Part shown: positions 11,146 through 22,918 of the stretch, piece by piece
Numbering within the stretch: position 1 is the first letter of the stretch
Layout of the letters: every line of letters starts with the position of its first letter
NCBI RefSeq assembly: GCF_041260155.1
Contig: NC_091929.1
Coordinates: 28,056,080-28,120,079, forward strand
Reading direction: 5' to 3'
From: Ptychodera flava
Lineage: Eukaryota > Hemichordata > Enteropneusta > Ptychoderidae
Length of the DNA: 64,000 nucleotides
Notes under the pieces: model-generated
Seen by the model: only the letters and a program-made list of their open reading frames with translations
Told to the model about the DNA's origin: nothing
Database searches by the model: none
Translations under genes and position numbers: made by a program

Positions 11146-11789
11146 AAGGTACAATGCGCACCGGGGACACATATGGGAATCACAAATTTTTCTTCGTAGA
11201 GTTTAACACAGGGATGGCGGCCATTTTGAATTTTGAATATCGGTAAATCTTGGGTAATTTGTATCTCTGGTACCAAAATTTGCACGGTGACCCCCGATTC
11301 CTATTCTTGATTGATAGAATGGGAATTTGATAAAAGATAGAATGACTCTCGGGGACACATGAACTTCGAAAATGTCATTTTTCTTCATAGAGTTAACACA
11401 GGTATGGCAGCCATTTTGAATATTGAATAGCTGTAAATCTTGGGTAATTTGTTTCTGTAGTATCAAATTATCCCCAATTTTTATTCTTGATTTGAAAGAG
11501 AATGATGGAAAGATTCCTTGAACACGATTGGAATAATTGGGATAACTGGATTTTCATATTTTGCAAATTTCTCAAAAGTGTTAGGTGCCATATAGCTGAA
11601 TGTTGCAATATTGCAAATTACTCATAAAAACAAGTGTGTAATGTATAAAGAAAAGAAGATGAGATAACATTTGTAGATTAAATCGTCATTACTTCATCAT
11701 CCACTTATCCTAAATTAGTTCAAATCGTGTTCTTGAGGAAAGTTTGAGCAAAAGCTGAAGTCTTTCATTTTCCAGGCGCATGCTGCCTT
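11146..11789. repeat. MITE pair of the AAGGTA...TGCGCC family (unit 1)
   Basis: Left end AAGGTACAATGCGCACC, right end GGCGCATGCTGCCTT, roughly inverted copies. The interior holds two tandem partial copies of the 'GAGTTAACACAGGNATGGC...CCATTTTGAAT' block. Related copies lie at 27274-27921, 42616-43274 and, in single short form, 51343-51595. Confidence 0.6.
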
Positions 11790-11893
11790 CAAAAGTTCAA
11801 GTACCCACGGGCATTTAAAGCATTGCATTTTGGCCAAATGTACGTTTAATATTTCGTGGGTTTTTTTTGCGAAATCATATTTTTGCCTTCGTC

Positions 11894-12047
11894 TAGCGAA
11901 GTACTTGAAGTTCCCCTTTCCTTTGGTTGTCTGGATGCAGTAAGTACTGTACGCGGAAGTGACGTCTAAATGAGGGCGCTAAACAGGAAGTGAAAGACAC
12001 GAAAAAGGAGGTAACACAAATGGTTGGCGTACGTTCTCAGTTGTCTG
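11894..12047 (-). pseudogene. ILP-5-type 3' stub at the unit 1/2 junction
   Basis: These ~154 bases match 53046-53198, the 3' flank of ILP-5 and the last 11 bases of its coding region, including the TGA stop (12037-12039 on the minus strand). Homology stops abruptly at 12047, where unit 2 begins. It is a truncated gene end created by the tandem duplication and has no coding capacity. Confidence 0.85.
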
Positions 12048-12339
12048 ACAAGCTTCATTAGAGCAACTGCAAAGCGTTGCTCATTAAAGTGAAAAAATGG
12101 ATCGAGGCGTGTGCAATACAGTTACTGGTTTCTTCCGCCTCATGGTTTCAGTCCTGGACTCCTGTGACACCAATTTCCCAATGTTCATACATTAATACAT
12201 GGTAAATGTCCACTTTGTGGTCACCTTTCATCTGGCAGATTACCGTTTACTGATGAACAATCATGATATTCAAGTTATGCACTCTAATGGAAAAATAAAT
12301 TACAGCTTTCACTAGGCATCACCGTTTTATTGAACATAA

Positions 12340-12730
12340 AGCAGATATGAAACTAAAGAGACATAAAAAGTTTGTTTCCAGCAATGGGGAGAAAGGATTG
12401 CCGACTGACTGGAGCTGTATCTGCAAATTGCCACCAAAAAAGTCTTAATTTACAATGAAGGAGGACATACACGATTAGAACCCTCATATACCAAAACGAG
12501 GCCTTGAACCTTTTCAGGTCAGGTGCACAGTGTCGCTGTTCTAAGTTTGTTGAAAGCACTTAAACATGCTACATTAACGGGTCCATCACTTGAAGATCCC
12601 TACAAAACTTGAACGACATGAAGGTGACTTTGACAACTAGTTCCGCTAAAAAATTGCGCAATAAAGAAAATTGATTTTTACAGATCACTTGACCTAAGTG
12701 TGAAGTGTAGGCCTCAGCGATGTGTCCCAA
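12340..12730. other. Left block of unit 2 up to transposon insertion
   Basis: Repeated block also found near 4730-5100, 28480-28908 and 43850-44270. The minus-strand frame here (ending SFLPIAGNKLFMSL) varies in frame and length between copies, so it is not treated as a gene. It ends at the target site GTCCCAA (12724-12730). Confidence 0.5.
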
Positions 12731-14378
12731 TACGGCGCGCCAAATGTTTCAAAAATATTTATCGATTCAGTGCAAAAATAAACTGTTTTTCTCAATTGAA
12801 ATAAAAATTCGGTCTCATTGGGAAGGAAATAAGTAAGAAAAGTATAATTAAAAAATAAAAGACAGAAATGCCATTTAATACTTCATTTTAACTTGAGAAA
12901 AAATCTTTTAAGCGTAATTAGGAAATAAACAATTTTCAACGATTTGAAAAAGTCATACATCCATACTTATCGACATACATACACGTATATAGTTCGCGAA
13001 AAAGGTGCAATGAGTGCTGATTTTACAAAAAGAAAAATATGTTATACGTCCAAAAATTCACAAGAAAATCACTAAAAATCACTACTACCACTCGGAAAAA
13101 TAGTACAAAAAAAAACGTGACCCACATACAGAAAATAATTGTAAAAGAATCAGACAAAAAAGCCATGCACACATAAAATTATTTATGTACTTCAGAAAAT
13201 TAAAAGTACTACGTCTCATAATAAACGTATTATAGATTATCAAAAATATAATATGAATCACCAGCCGCTTTGACAGTAAAGAGAGAAATCAGAGAAAAAT
13301 TCGGCAGTGATGGCTCTAGACAAAAGTGGATCTCATCTACAAAAAATAAAATAAAATAAAATAAAAACGAAAAAAATAAAAAAATGCCATGAACAGAGAT
13401 ACAAAAAAAACCGCGTAGGCCTGTGGAAAGAAAAAAATAAATGAGGACTCGCCACAGCAAAAAAAAAAAAAAAAAAAAAAAAGGAAAAAGAAAAACAAGA
13501 AAAAAACAAGCACTCGCCAAAGAAAAAAAACAAGCCCGAAATTACAATTATTTTATTCAAAAAACTCATGGTTCACGTTCCTTCGATCGATGAATCCCCA
13601 ACAGCGGGGAATCCGATCACCACATACTCCAGTGTTTGACGAAATATAAATCGAGCATTTCAGTGATAACGTGACATCTTGAAACCTAGCTCTGTTTGGC
13701 TGGGCCCTGCTCTACTTGAAACCATACTTGATGAAATGAAGTGGGCAAGTATCACCTAAAGAACGTCCAAGTTAAGAGTAAATAGTTCCAGAGAGTCAAG
13801 TTAACTGAGCCAATTTCAGGCAGTCCACAGGTCAGATCACGAGCGAGACGTACAACCCATGACCCTTCATAGCAACACTGCGAACATATCGATGCCTTAG
13901 GCGCGGTATGGCAGGGAGCCCACTGCAGGCCTTCCACCGAGCCGCACTGTCATCGCCGTTTGGCCTACATGATTTCTACATAGTTTTATACGTATGGTTC
14001 GATACATCGGGTTCAAATACCATGATAATAAACCACCTCGTTGTTTGCTAATTCCTCGTCTATCCTCAAAGATCACCCAAATCATGATAAAATGAATAGT
14101 TTTGAAGAAATCTGCTGCGTGTTGAGAGAACGTCCATCGCTTTTCGTGTTCGACAAGACAAGCGACGCAACTGTACAAGCCTTACCTTACGACTACGAGT
14201 ATGGCGAGAGTGTCCGGCCTTCGCAACGCCAGACACTCTCACTATACTCGCAGGGCTAGACAGGTACATACACGACATGTCGATCCCCATTGCAGAAATC
14301 TTTATATCCACACAGTCCAATATATGGAGCTACGATATTTGTGCAGTAGCCTATACATAGCTCTTGGTGGCAGGGCAG

Positions 14379-14460
14379 GGCTGTGAGTTACCGGCGTTAT
14401 ACGGCCTGGCCGTATAACGCCGGTGTTATACGGCCTGGCCGTATCCGGTAACTCACAGCC
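14379..14460. repeat. Palindrome in E1 core
   Basis: GGCTGTGAGTTACCGG at the left pairs with CCGGTAACTCACAGCC at the right. Between them sits a doubled inner palindrome of the type GTTATACGGCC/GGCCGTATAAC. The same structure occurs in E3 (near 30554-30632) and E4 (near 33768-33848), and in simpler form in E2 (near 19250-19310). Confidence 0.9.
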
Positions 14461-14589
14461 CGGCCTTGCTGCGGTTCCGTAGCCCTACCACTCCCTTTGC
14501 TGGTTGTGTTGAGCTACAGTATACAGAGAAATAGCGGCTGCTTGATCAGTGTTTGTCAAGTCGGGCGCGTTCGCGTTCTACAGGTACTA

Positions 14590-14810
14590 AACCCACGGGA
14601 TACGTGTGTGGTTCGATACATAGCGGCCGCTGCTAGCTTTGTATGGCAGGGCTGTGTACGTTTACCGGCGTCATACGGGAGGCCGTGTCACGCCGGTAAC
14701 ACACAGCCCTACCATGCAGAACTAGGCCGCAGCGTGCTGCATGGTATGCAATTTTACTATGCATACCCACACGGCGGCCGCTGTGTATCGAACCACACGT
14801 AACCGTGGGC
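14590..14810. repeat. Nested inverted repeat in E1 core
   Basis: Outer arms: CCCACGG..TACGTGTGTGG..TTCGATACATAGCGGCCGC on the left against GCGGCCGCTGTGTATCGAACC and ACGTAACCGTGGG on the right. Inside are two more hairpins, AGGGCTGTGTACG../..CACACAGCCCT and TGGTATGCA../..TGCATACC. It is repeated in E3 and E4. Confidence 0.88.
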
Positions 14811-15327
14811 TAGCGGCAAGCCATCGTTTTGTTGGGGTTTGGGCACAGACTGTCTATGGTTTGGGAGAGGCGGCCCTACACTTTACAGCGAGGGGATCGC
14901 TGGTTGCCGGCGTGTAGGCCTACTGTACTAGCGACGGGACCGCCGGCCGCTGGCTTACCACTTCGAGTGTACATTGGAGCCAGGGGACCGCTGGCAGCCG
15001 ACGAACCACCACGAGTGTTTTGTCCACTTTTAACAAAAACTGGTAACTGTTTAATATAGAATGGGACGTGTCGGTAACTTGGACGTCCATGAGATGATAT
15101 TGAAGACTAGAAGCTGAGAGTTATCGCTGAAATACCCCAAATATCATGTCCAACATCCGAGTGTGATGATCCCAAACCCTCTGGCATTAAACTGTAACAA
15201 TCATGACGTTGACAATTATTCAATTTTCATGTTGGGCTTTTTCTGCGGGGTGTCCCACTCTGTTTTCTTTTCTCGAACGGGCCTCTTTTTTTTCTACTGA
15301 GTTTTTTTTTTTTTTTTTTTTGGGTAA

Positions 15328-15360
<33 letters not shown>

Positions 15361-17484
15361 GTAACCTCGCTTTGGTTTTTTTTCCAAGCTGACCTCGTTT
15401 TGGTTTCTTTACAGCCTCAACGCCGGCGCGATCTCGGTCGACTTTTCAATTGTGATTCTCTTTCTTTTTTTAGTCAGACCTGATGGTGGTTCGTTTTGTT
15501 TATTGTAGTAGTGCAAGTACTATTTGTGGTTTTGTTTTTAATCATTTCAATATTTTTTGTGTGTGCTTGATCTTTTTCTTTTTTCCCTTATAATCAGCAT
15601 TCATTGCACCTTTATATCAAATACACGTGTATGTGTACGTCAATAAGTATGGGAGTGTGGTATTTCCAAATTTTTGAAAAGTTTATCTTCTCATTACGGT
15701 TTAAAGAATATTTTACAATTAAGCATTACATAACATTCTGCCCTTTTTTTGCAATAATACTTTTCTCGTTTATTTTCTTCCGTAATTCCATCGAATTTTT
15801 ATTTCAATCAAGAAAGGCGGTTGCCCGTCATCTGTATCTGTACAGGCACATTCAAATATTTAATGACACGTATTTTCAAATGAATGCTATTTTTATGAAA
15901 AGGTACATTAATAAAATGCAATGATATGGACGAAAGAACTTTTTTCTTTATTATTCATACACGTTTAAGACTTGTTTTTAGAAAGAAAATTTGACAGTTT
16001 ATTTTTACTCTATGACGATAAATATTTTTGAAACATTTGGCGCGCCGTAGTACGGCGCGCCAAATGTTTCAAAAATATTTATCGATTCAGTGCAAAAATA
16101 AACTGTCTTTCTCGATTGAAATAAAAATTAGGTGTCATTACGGAAGGAAATAAGTAAGAAAAGTATAATTAAAAAACAAAAGATAGAAATGTCATTCAAT
16201 ACTTCATTTTAACTTGAGAATATTCTTTAAAGCGTAATTAGGAAATAAACAATTTTCAACGATTTGAAAAAGTCATATATCCATACTTTCGACATACATA
16301 CACGTATAATAGTTCGCGTAAAAGGTGCAATTAGTGGTGCTGATTTTACGAAAAAAGTATAAGATGTTTACAGTGGTACGTACACAAAAATCACAGGAAA
16401 ATCACTAAAAAACCAGTACTACCACTCGGAAAAAAAAATTACAAAAAATTAAAATGTGAACCACATACAGAAAATCATTATAAAAGAATCAGACAAAAAA
16501 GCCATGCATACATAAAATTATTTATGTACTTAAGAAAATTAAAAAGCAGTACGTCTCATAAAAAACGTATTGTAGATAATCAAAAATATATATGAACCAC
16601 CAGCCGCTTTAACAGTAAAGAGAGAAAATCACAGAAAAAATTCGGCAGTGATGGCTCTAGACAAAAGTGGACATCATCTACTAAAAAAAATAAATAAATA
16701 AAATAAAATAAAAAATAAAAAATGCCATGGACACAGCAAATACAAAAAAAAACCGCGTGGGCCTGTGGAAAGAAAAAACAAATGAGCACTCGCCACAGCA
16801 AAAAAAAAAGAAGAAAAAACGGAAAAAAAAAAAACAAAAAAACAAAAAAAAAAACCCCGAGCACTCGCCACACACACAAAAAAAAAAACCAAACGCGCGA
16901 AATTACAATTAATTTATTCAAAAAACTCATGGTTCACGTTTCCTTCGATCGATGAATCCCCAACAGCCGGGAATTCGATCACCACATACTCAAATGTTTG
17001 ACGAAATATTAATTGAGCATTTCAGTGATAACTTTGACATCTTGAATCCTAGCTCTGTTTGGCTGGGCCCAGCCAAGCAGAGCTACTTGAAACCGTACTT
17101 GATGAAGTGAAGTGCAATATCACCTAAAGAACGTCCAGGTTAACAGTGAATAGTTCCAGAGAGTCAAGTTAACTGAGCCAATTTGAGACAGTCCACAGTT
17201 CAGATCACGAGCGAGACCGTACAACCCATGTCCCTTCATAGCAACACTGCGAACATATGGATGCCTTAGGTGCGATACGGCAGGGGGCTCACATGCAGGC
17301 CTTGCACCGAGCCGCTCTGTCATCGCCGTTATATGATTTCTACACGGTTACGTGTGGTTCGATACATAGCGGCCGGCGTGTTGAGAGAACGTCCATCGTT
17401 TTCCCTGTTCGACAAGATGAGCGAGGCAACTATAAACACGCACTATGATGCAACCGCGATCCCTCAGGACCGGCACAAGCCTAA

Positions 17485-19063
17485 GGGGTGGACCATTTGA
17501 TATCCTGGGGGGGCTTGGAAGATTGGTGGAGAGCCATTATTTTTTTTCCCACCTGCTTCACCATGAATTATTTTTTTTCTACAGGGCATATGCTGGCAAC
17601 TTTTTTTTCACTTTCCTTCTTCGAGATATATTTTATTTTTACCAAATTTCGGTGCAATGTTTGTTTGCTTGGTTTTTCACACCCAGTAACAAGACGCTGT
17701 TCTATCGCACACAGACTATATTCAAGAAACTAAATAAAGATATGTAAATACATGTACATTTTTGATTCACTTTACAAAAACATATTTGTAAAATCATGTA
17801 CATTTATGGCATTTACTTGTCAGTGTTGTACTTACATTGAAAGTAACTTGGTAATTTAAGAAAGTAGACGGGTGGACTGCGAGGGGAGCGAAACGACTGA
17901 GTGGCGAGTGAGCGTAGCCAACGAGGGGGGAGAGCACGAGAGGGGGGTGTCCTCCCTCTCGCAAGGCGAAAAATGAAATTTTGGAGTGGAAATGGTTTTC
18001 TCTGGTGGCATCTGAGGTGACATTTACAGACTGAAACAGTACTTTTGTTGTGTGTCTTGGACGTGGCTCACATACAACAAAACAAACAAATATGATTTTG
18101 TTTTGTTTGTATTATTTATGACACACTTATGGTTTTATTTGCAGTGAAGATGTAACATTTAATCTTAAATCACCTGCTGTCTGCTCATTTCATCGCCCAT
18201 TTCCCATTCTTCATTACCATATAGTAGTTTCCCAAAAACCATAAAACTCATTCAATTCTAATCAAAACACATTCGCTTTTGTTAAAGGGCCATTATTTGT
18301 AACTTTTGACCAAATTTTACCCCGGAAAATTCCATGTTGGAGGCTCATATTTGTTGCAAAATGTTGTTTTACGAAGAAACAAACATGATTAGTGATGTTA
18401 TAGCCACATAAAACTGCTAATTTTTGTCCAAACGTGTTGCCCTTCTGAGCTCGTTTGTCGACGTCTGGCATGCTCAGCGTGCTGGGGAGAACGCAGATAT
18501 GGTGTTCGCATTTACGAATAAAACATGCGTATATAGAAAATTCATAACAATGAAAAAATGTGTAGAGAGTCGATCCAATGCGTAATAATATTATGCATTG
18601 GATTGAGTCTCTACGCATTTTTTCATTGTTATTAGTTTTCTATACGCAAACGATAATAGTAAAATGTTTGCAGGCTGTCTCTCTTCTTGTGGTATTTTGA
18701 CAAAATCCATACATTCAGATTTACACATTTCTGGAAAACACTGGTGGGCAATTTCAATTTCAGCATACTTCCTCTAATCAGAAGGTCATGTATACTGTAC
18801 AATTGTTCATATTCAGTTATTGTTCCTCAAGCTTGAAATGGTTTATGCTTTGTAAAACTCCAGAGCTACTGCTTGATTTTTATTGATGCTGCAGTGTGCA
18901 TCGAACAATTGCCAAGATTTTTTTTTCCGAGTCGCAATGGTCCATATTGTTTTTTCCATCAGCCACTTAAAGCCAGATTTTTTTTCGAGCAACTCCACCT
19001 GGCATCTTTTTTTTCCCCCAATCTTCCAAGCCGCCCCCCCCAGGATATCAAATGGTCCACCCC
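17485..19063. mobile_element. Nested DNA transposon in E2, TAA target duplication (PIF/Harbinger-like, non-autonomous)
   Basis: Inverted ends GGGGTGGACCATTTGATATC extend for about 40 bp through the run of G and GCTTGGAAGATTGG. The duplicated TAA at 17482-17484 and 19064-19066 fits the TWA preference of PIF/Harbinger. No transposase frame is seen. The interior includes a G-rich block near 17870-17960 and a hairpin at 18535-18650. The superfamily assignment rests on the 3-bp target only. Confidence 0.65.
18535..18650. repeat. Hairpin inside the nested element
   Basis: Long arms (GAAAATTCATAACAATGAAA... with GTAGAGA..GATCCAATGC, against GCATTGGATTGAGTCTCTAC...TTTCATTGTTAT) meet at a short TAATAATATTA loop. 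The stem is over 45 bp with few mismatches. Confidence 0.85.
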
Positions 19064-19398
19064 TAACGAGTATGGCGAGAGTGTCCTGCCTTCGCAACGC
19101 CAGACACTCTCATTATACTCGCAGGGCTAGACCGGCACATACACGACATGTCGATCCCCACTGCAGAAAGCTTTATTTCCACACAGTCCAATATATGGAG
19201 CTACGATATTTGTGCAGTAGCTTATACATAGCTCTGGGTGCCAGGGCGGTGAGTTACCGGCGTTATACGGTCTGGCCGTGTAACGCCAGTAACTCACAGC
19301 CCTGCCACCCACAGCTACATTAATCAGTTATACAGAGAAATAGCGGCTGCTTGATCAGTGTTTGTCAAGTCGGGCGCGATCGCGTTCTACATGTACAA

Positions 19399-19477
19399 CT
19401 GAAAACTTTGCCTCGAATCTAAACGGAGTGTTTTAGCCTGAGTATTTTATCCTTTGCCACACTCCGTTTAGAGGCTA
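19399..19477. repeat. Optional ~79-bp module with inverted repeat (E2 copy)
   Basis: The module contains AAACGGAGTGT and its inverse ACACTCCGTTT. It is present in E2 and E4 (33978-34056) but absent from E1 and E3, which run straight from GTACTA into AACCCACG. It may be a micro-insertion or a deletable module. Confidence 0.7.
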
Positions 19478-20882
19478 AACCCACGGTTACATGTACCATG
19501 GATGTTTTTACATCCGTGCATGTACGTGTGGTTCGATACATAGCGGCCGCCGCGTGGTATGCAATTTTACTGTGCAACTATGCATACCCACACGGCGGCC
19601 GCTATGTATTGAATCACACACGTAACCGTGGGCTAGCGGCTAGCCATCGTTTTATTGGGGTAGGACTCCATGGCTTTGGCACAGACTGTCTATGGTTTGG
19701 GAGAGGCGGCCCTACACTGTACAGCGAGGGGATCGCTGGTCTCCGGCGCGGCGTGTACTGTACTAGCGACGGGACCGCCGACCGCTAGCTAACCATCTCA
19801 AAGGGGTACATTGAGGCACGCCATGAGCGAGGGGACCGCTGGCAGCCGACGAACCACCACGAATGTTTTGTCCACTTGTAACTGTTTAATATAGAATGGG
19901 ACGTATCGGTAACTTGGACGTCCATGAGATGATATTGAAGACTAGAAGCTGAGAGTTATCGCTGAAATACCCAAAATATCTTGTCCAACATCCGAGTGTG
20001 ATGATCCAAAACCCTCTGGCACTAAACTCTGACAATCTAATTGAGAATTATTCAATTTACATGTTAGCCTTTTTCTGCGGGGTGTTCCACTCTAAATTCT
20101 TTTCTCGAACGGGCCTCTCTTTTTTCTACTTTTTTTTTTTTTTTTTTTTTTTTTTATTGGTAACCTCGTTTTCGTTTTTTTTTGTAACCTCGTTTTGGTT
20201 TTTTTTCAAGCTGACCTCGTTTTGGTTTCTTTTCAGCCTCAACGCCAGCGCGATCTCGGTCGACTTTTCAGTTTTGATTTTCTTTCTTTTTTAGTCAGAC
20301 CTGATGGTGGTTCGCTTTGTTTTTTTTGTAGTAGTGAAAGTACTATTTTTGGTTTTGTTTTTAAGCATTTCAATATTTTGTTTTGTGTGTGCTTGATTTT
20401 TTTTTTTTTTTTGCTTTTTCCCTTACAATCAGCATTCATTGCACCTTTATATCAAATACACGTGTATGTACGTCAATAAGTATGGGATTGTGGTATTTTC
20501 AAATTTTTGCAAACAGTTTATCTTCTCATTACGGTTTAAAGGGTATTTTACAATTAAGTATTACATAACATTCTCCCCTTTTTTTGCAATAATACTTTTC
20601 TCGTTTATTTTCTTCCGTAATTCCATCGAATTTTTATTTCAATCGAGAACGACGGTTGCACGTCATCTTTATCTGTACAGACACATTCAAATATTTAATG
20701 ACACATATTTTCATATGAATGTTATTTTTGTGAAAAAGTACATAATAAAATAAAATGATATGGACGAAAGAATTTTTTTCTTTGTTATTCATACACGTTT
20801 AAGACTTTATCTAGAAAGAAAAATTGACAGTTTATTTTTACTCTATGACGATAAATATTTTTGAAACATTTGGCGCGCCGTA

Positions 20883-22858
20883 GAGGTTTAGTCGATGAAG
20901 AGTGGAGTCACGGCAGGTTTCAGCAATTCTCAACAACTGACATTGATTTAAGTAGATGCATAAATAACAATACTTATAGCTGTCATTTTTTTTTCATTTG
21001 TCGGTGTGAAACCCACATGTCTGTGAAAGTTAGCAATTGCCCATCGTCACTTGTACAACAACAAAAAGAAACGTAATATAACATCTGGTACTTTAGATTT
21101 TTAAGTTAGTATGCTCCTCGCTTGTAAAAGACTTAGGCTTTTGATCAAACTTTCCCCAAGGAATCTTTCAACCTATCTCTTTCGAATCGATGATAAAAAT
21201 CAGGGGGCAGCGTGCACAATTATTTGTAGAGAAACAAATTACCCAAAATTTATCGACATTTGAAATTTAAAATGGCCTTGTGTTAAGGTAGAACGCGCCT
21301 CGGGGATAGAAATTTGGACTCTCAAATTTCTACAATTCTTTTCTGATCTACCACTTGTTTGGGCTCATTTATTTTTCAAGCTCTCCATCGAGGAAGAAAG
21401 AAAAATTTTCACCGTCTTAGTTTTTCGAAAATCAAAACATTTACTTTTTCCCCATAGAGTTGACACATGAATGTCGGCCATTTTGAATTTCAAGTATCGC
21501 AAAGTGTTCAGTGGGTACTTTGTTTTTCTAGCTCCAAACTTTGCACGGTGACCCCGATTTTAGTTGTTGATTTGGTAAGAGAATGGTTGAAAGTTTCATT
21601 TAGGGAATTTTAAGCAAACGTTTAAGGCGATACAACTTTTTGATTGTCACAAAAATATGCTTGTGAAAACTTTTTTCCCTCCATGAGTTTCAAATTGAGC
21701 CCTCATAAATTGTAGGCCAAAAAGTAAAAGTTTATAAGCTTTTTAAGGTATGTGTACCTGGGGCGCATTCCATCCTAATTTGTAATTTTTGGACTATAAA
21801 CTATCCTAAAGTCTGTAAATGATGTTAGCACGGAAAATTGTCTGCTTCTTCTGATGTCTGACTAAATCTGTTCCTCTTTTTCAGATAATTTCTATGATGC
21901 TTGGATCAGTCATCATCAAAGAACACTATCGTCAACATTACTCATCACGACGAGGAGTCCGAAACCTCTGCGGAGAAACCACTTGATAGGAATTTTAAAG
22001 GTATACTGTCACCTGGTCCAATTTTGCCACAGTTACCATTGAAAGAGAAAATCTAACCAATCACAGATTTTAAGCGGGTGGCCGCTTTTTAAAAACAGCG
22101 CCCTCACATGGGATTTTGAATACCAAGGAACGCCCCTTTGACCATATATGGGCATAACTAGATTACAGGTGACTGTATACCTTTGAATAGCGGCTGAGTA
22201 CTTCCCTGTTTGTGTCCTCAAAGTTATCTGGGACGCTTTGGATGCTATAGAAACACACTTTGACAGGGCAAGCGACATAAGAGTCTATGCCGTTGAGTTT
22301 ACAGCAGACGATCGAATATCGTCGTCTGCATCTTTGAATCGTTATCTGGCGCGTTGTTGTCATCAAGTTTGTGCAATCTAAATTGTAAGGAACGACTTTT
22401 CTATCGAGAGTTAATTGCACCTACAGACGTACGTCAAGAAGAGATAGGTGTCTAAAGTGCATTCACCTATGCTGGTCAGACAAATAAACAGCGAGAAAGA
22501 AAATGGCTCAAAACATTTTACGACTTATCGATCGATTTTAAGACGAGATTTAGAGGGAGCCATATAGATTATAAATACACCTTTATCATTGTGTAGCCTG
22601 TATGATGTTACACCTTTAACTGCAAAATAATCAAATTCCGTTTTAATACGTCCACTGTTTTTACTTCGTTCAGGGCATAGCAATTTTGTGTAGAATACTC
22701 TACTTTGGATACGGTAATTGCTGACGTCATCAGCTTGTTTATTGACTTGTTTACAAGTCCAACTTCGCGTACATGGTCGATAAAATCTGAGGATACTAGA
22801 ATGTGCAACAAATTCCTGTAATTGTACTTGTTTTGAGTACAAAACAGTTCACAAGACT

Positions 22859-22864
<6 letters not shown>
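20883..22864. other. Unit 2 sequence between transposons and CT tract
   Basis: It contains one satellite monomer (about 20998-21490), the repeated ILP downstream block and a 184-bp MITE (21999-22182). Minus-strand frames at 22033-22278 and 22163-22420 are shadows of repeat sequence; the second holds RRRYSIVCC but is not an insulin exon. No gene is supported. Confidence 0.6.
21999..22182. mobile_element. 184-bp MITE, AGGTATACTGTCACC family (unit 2)
   Basis: Terminal inverted repeats AGGTATACTGTCACCTG and CAGGTGACTGTATACCT. It is absent from the matching place in units 1 (near 8100) and 4 (near 45795) and present in unit 3 at 37342-37525. A third copy lies at 36019-36202. The target duplication is short and AT-rich. 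Confidence 0.85.

Positions 22865-22917
<53 letters not shown>
22865..22917. repeat. (CT)n microsatellite, unit 2
   Basis: Pure CT tract orthologous to 8781-8815, and longer. Confidence 0.95.

Positions 22918-22918
<1 letters not shown>

Larger units (their letters stand above)
3665..12047. repeat. Tandem duplication unit 1 (contains ILP-1)
   Basis: First of four tandem units. It starts at ACAAGCTTCATTAG (3665), where the preceding base is native flank, and ends at CAGTTGTCTG (12047), where an ILP-5-like 3' end is joined to the next unit's ACAAGCTTCATTAG. Order within the unit: left block, roughly 490-bp satellite array, CT microsatellite, ILP-1 on the minus strand, upstream block, MITE pair, ILP-5-type 3' stub. 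Unit 1 lacks the roughly 870-bp upstream insertion present in units 2-4 and has its own 730-bp insertion at 3763. Confidence 0.85.
12731..16049. mobile_element. TACGG element E1: 3.3-kb non-autonomous DNA transposon with long inverted repeats
   Basis: Both ends read TACGGCGCGCCAAATG inward. The first ~34 bp are identical inverted copies, and weaker inverted similarity continues for several hundred bases (the CATACTTAT..., GGTGCAATGA..TGCTGATT and TTGAAATAAAAATTCG blocks recur inverted near the right end). A-rich tracts in the left arm face T-rich tracts in the right arm. The middle (about 13900-15050) is GC-rich with stacked palindromes. No transposase frame is seen. The left flank is GTCCCAA. 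The superfamily is undetermined; a 6-7 bp target duplication is deduced from the intact sister copies E3 and E4. Confidence 0.85.
16051..20882. mobile_element. TACGG element E2, tandem to E1, carrying a nested insertion
   Basis: It begins TACGGCGCGCC one base after E1 ends and finishes GGCGCGCCGTA at 20882. Its 4832 bp equal a 3.25-kb body plus a 1579-bp nested element. It shares E1's arms and palindromic core but is more diverged. Its right flank (GAGGTTTAGTCG) is not the partner of E1's left flank: it corresponds to a site about 600 bp further along in unit 3 (36228 onwards), so sequence between two insertion sites has been lost. Confidence 0.82.

Noticed and set aside
12048-12200. Short plus-strand frame starting MDRGVCNTVTG at each unit's left edge
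   Set aside because: It is about 32 codons in units 2 and 3, shortened by a stop in unit 4 and interrupted in unit 1; no conservation as protein.
13230-13569. Phe-rich minus-strand frames in the TACGG elements as membrane proteins
   Set aside because: They are translations of poly-A/poly-T tracts in the element arms.
14497-15059. GC-rich frames in the element core as a transposase or capture of a host gene
   Set aside because: They consist largely of hairpin sequence, differ in frame between E1, E3 and E4, and show no catalytic motif.
22163-22420. Minus-strand frame with RRRYSIVCC (also at 8049-8273, 37506-37763, 45743-46030), at first taken for the insulin A-chain exon
   Set aside because: The cysteines do not fit CC-x3-C-x8-C and differ between copies, while a perfect A-chain exon with the correct splice phase lies closer to exon 1 in every unit. 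The frame is repeated only because the unit is repeated.
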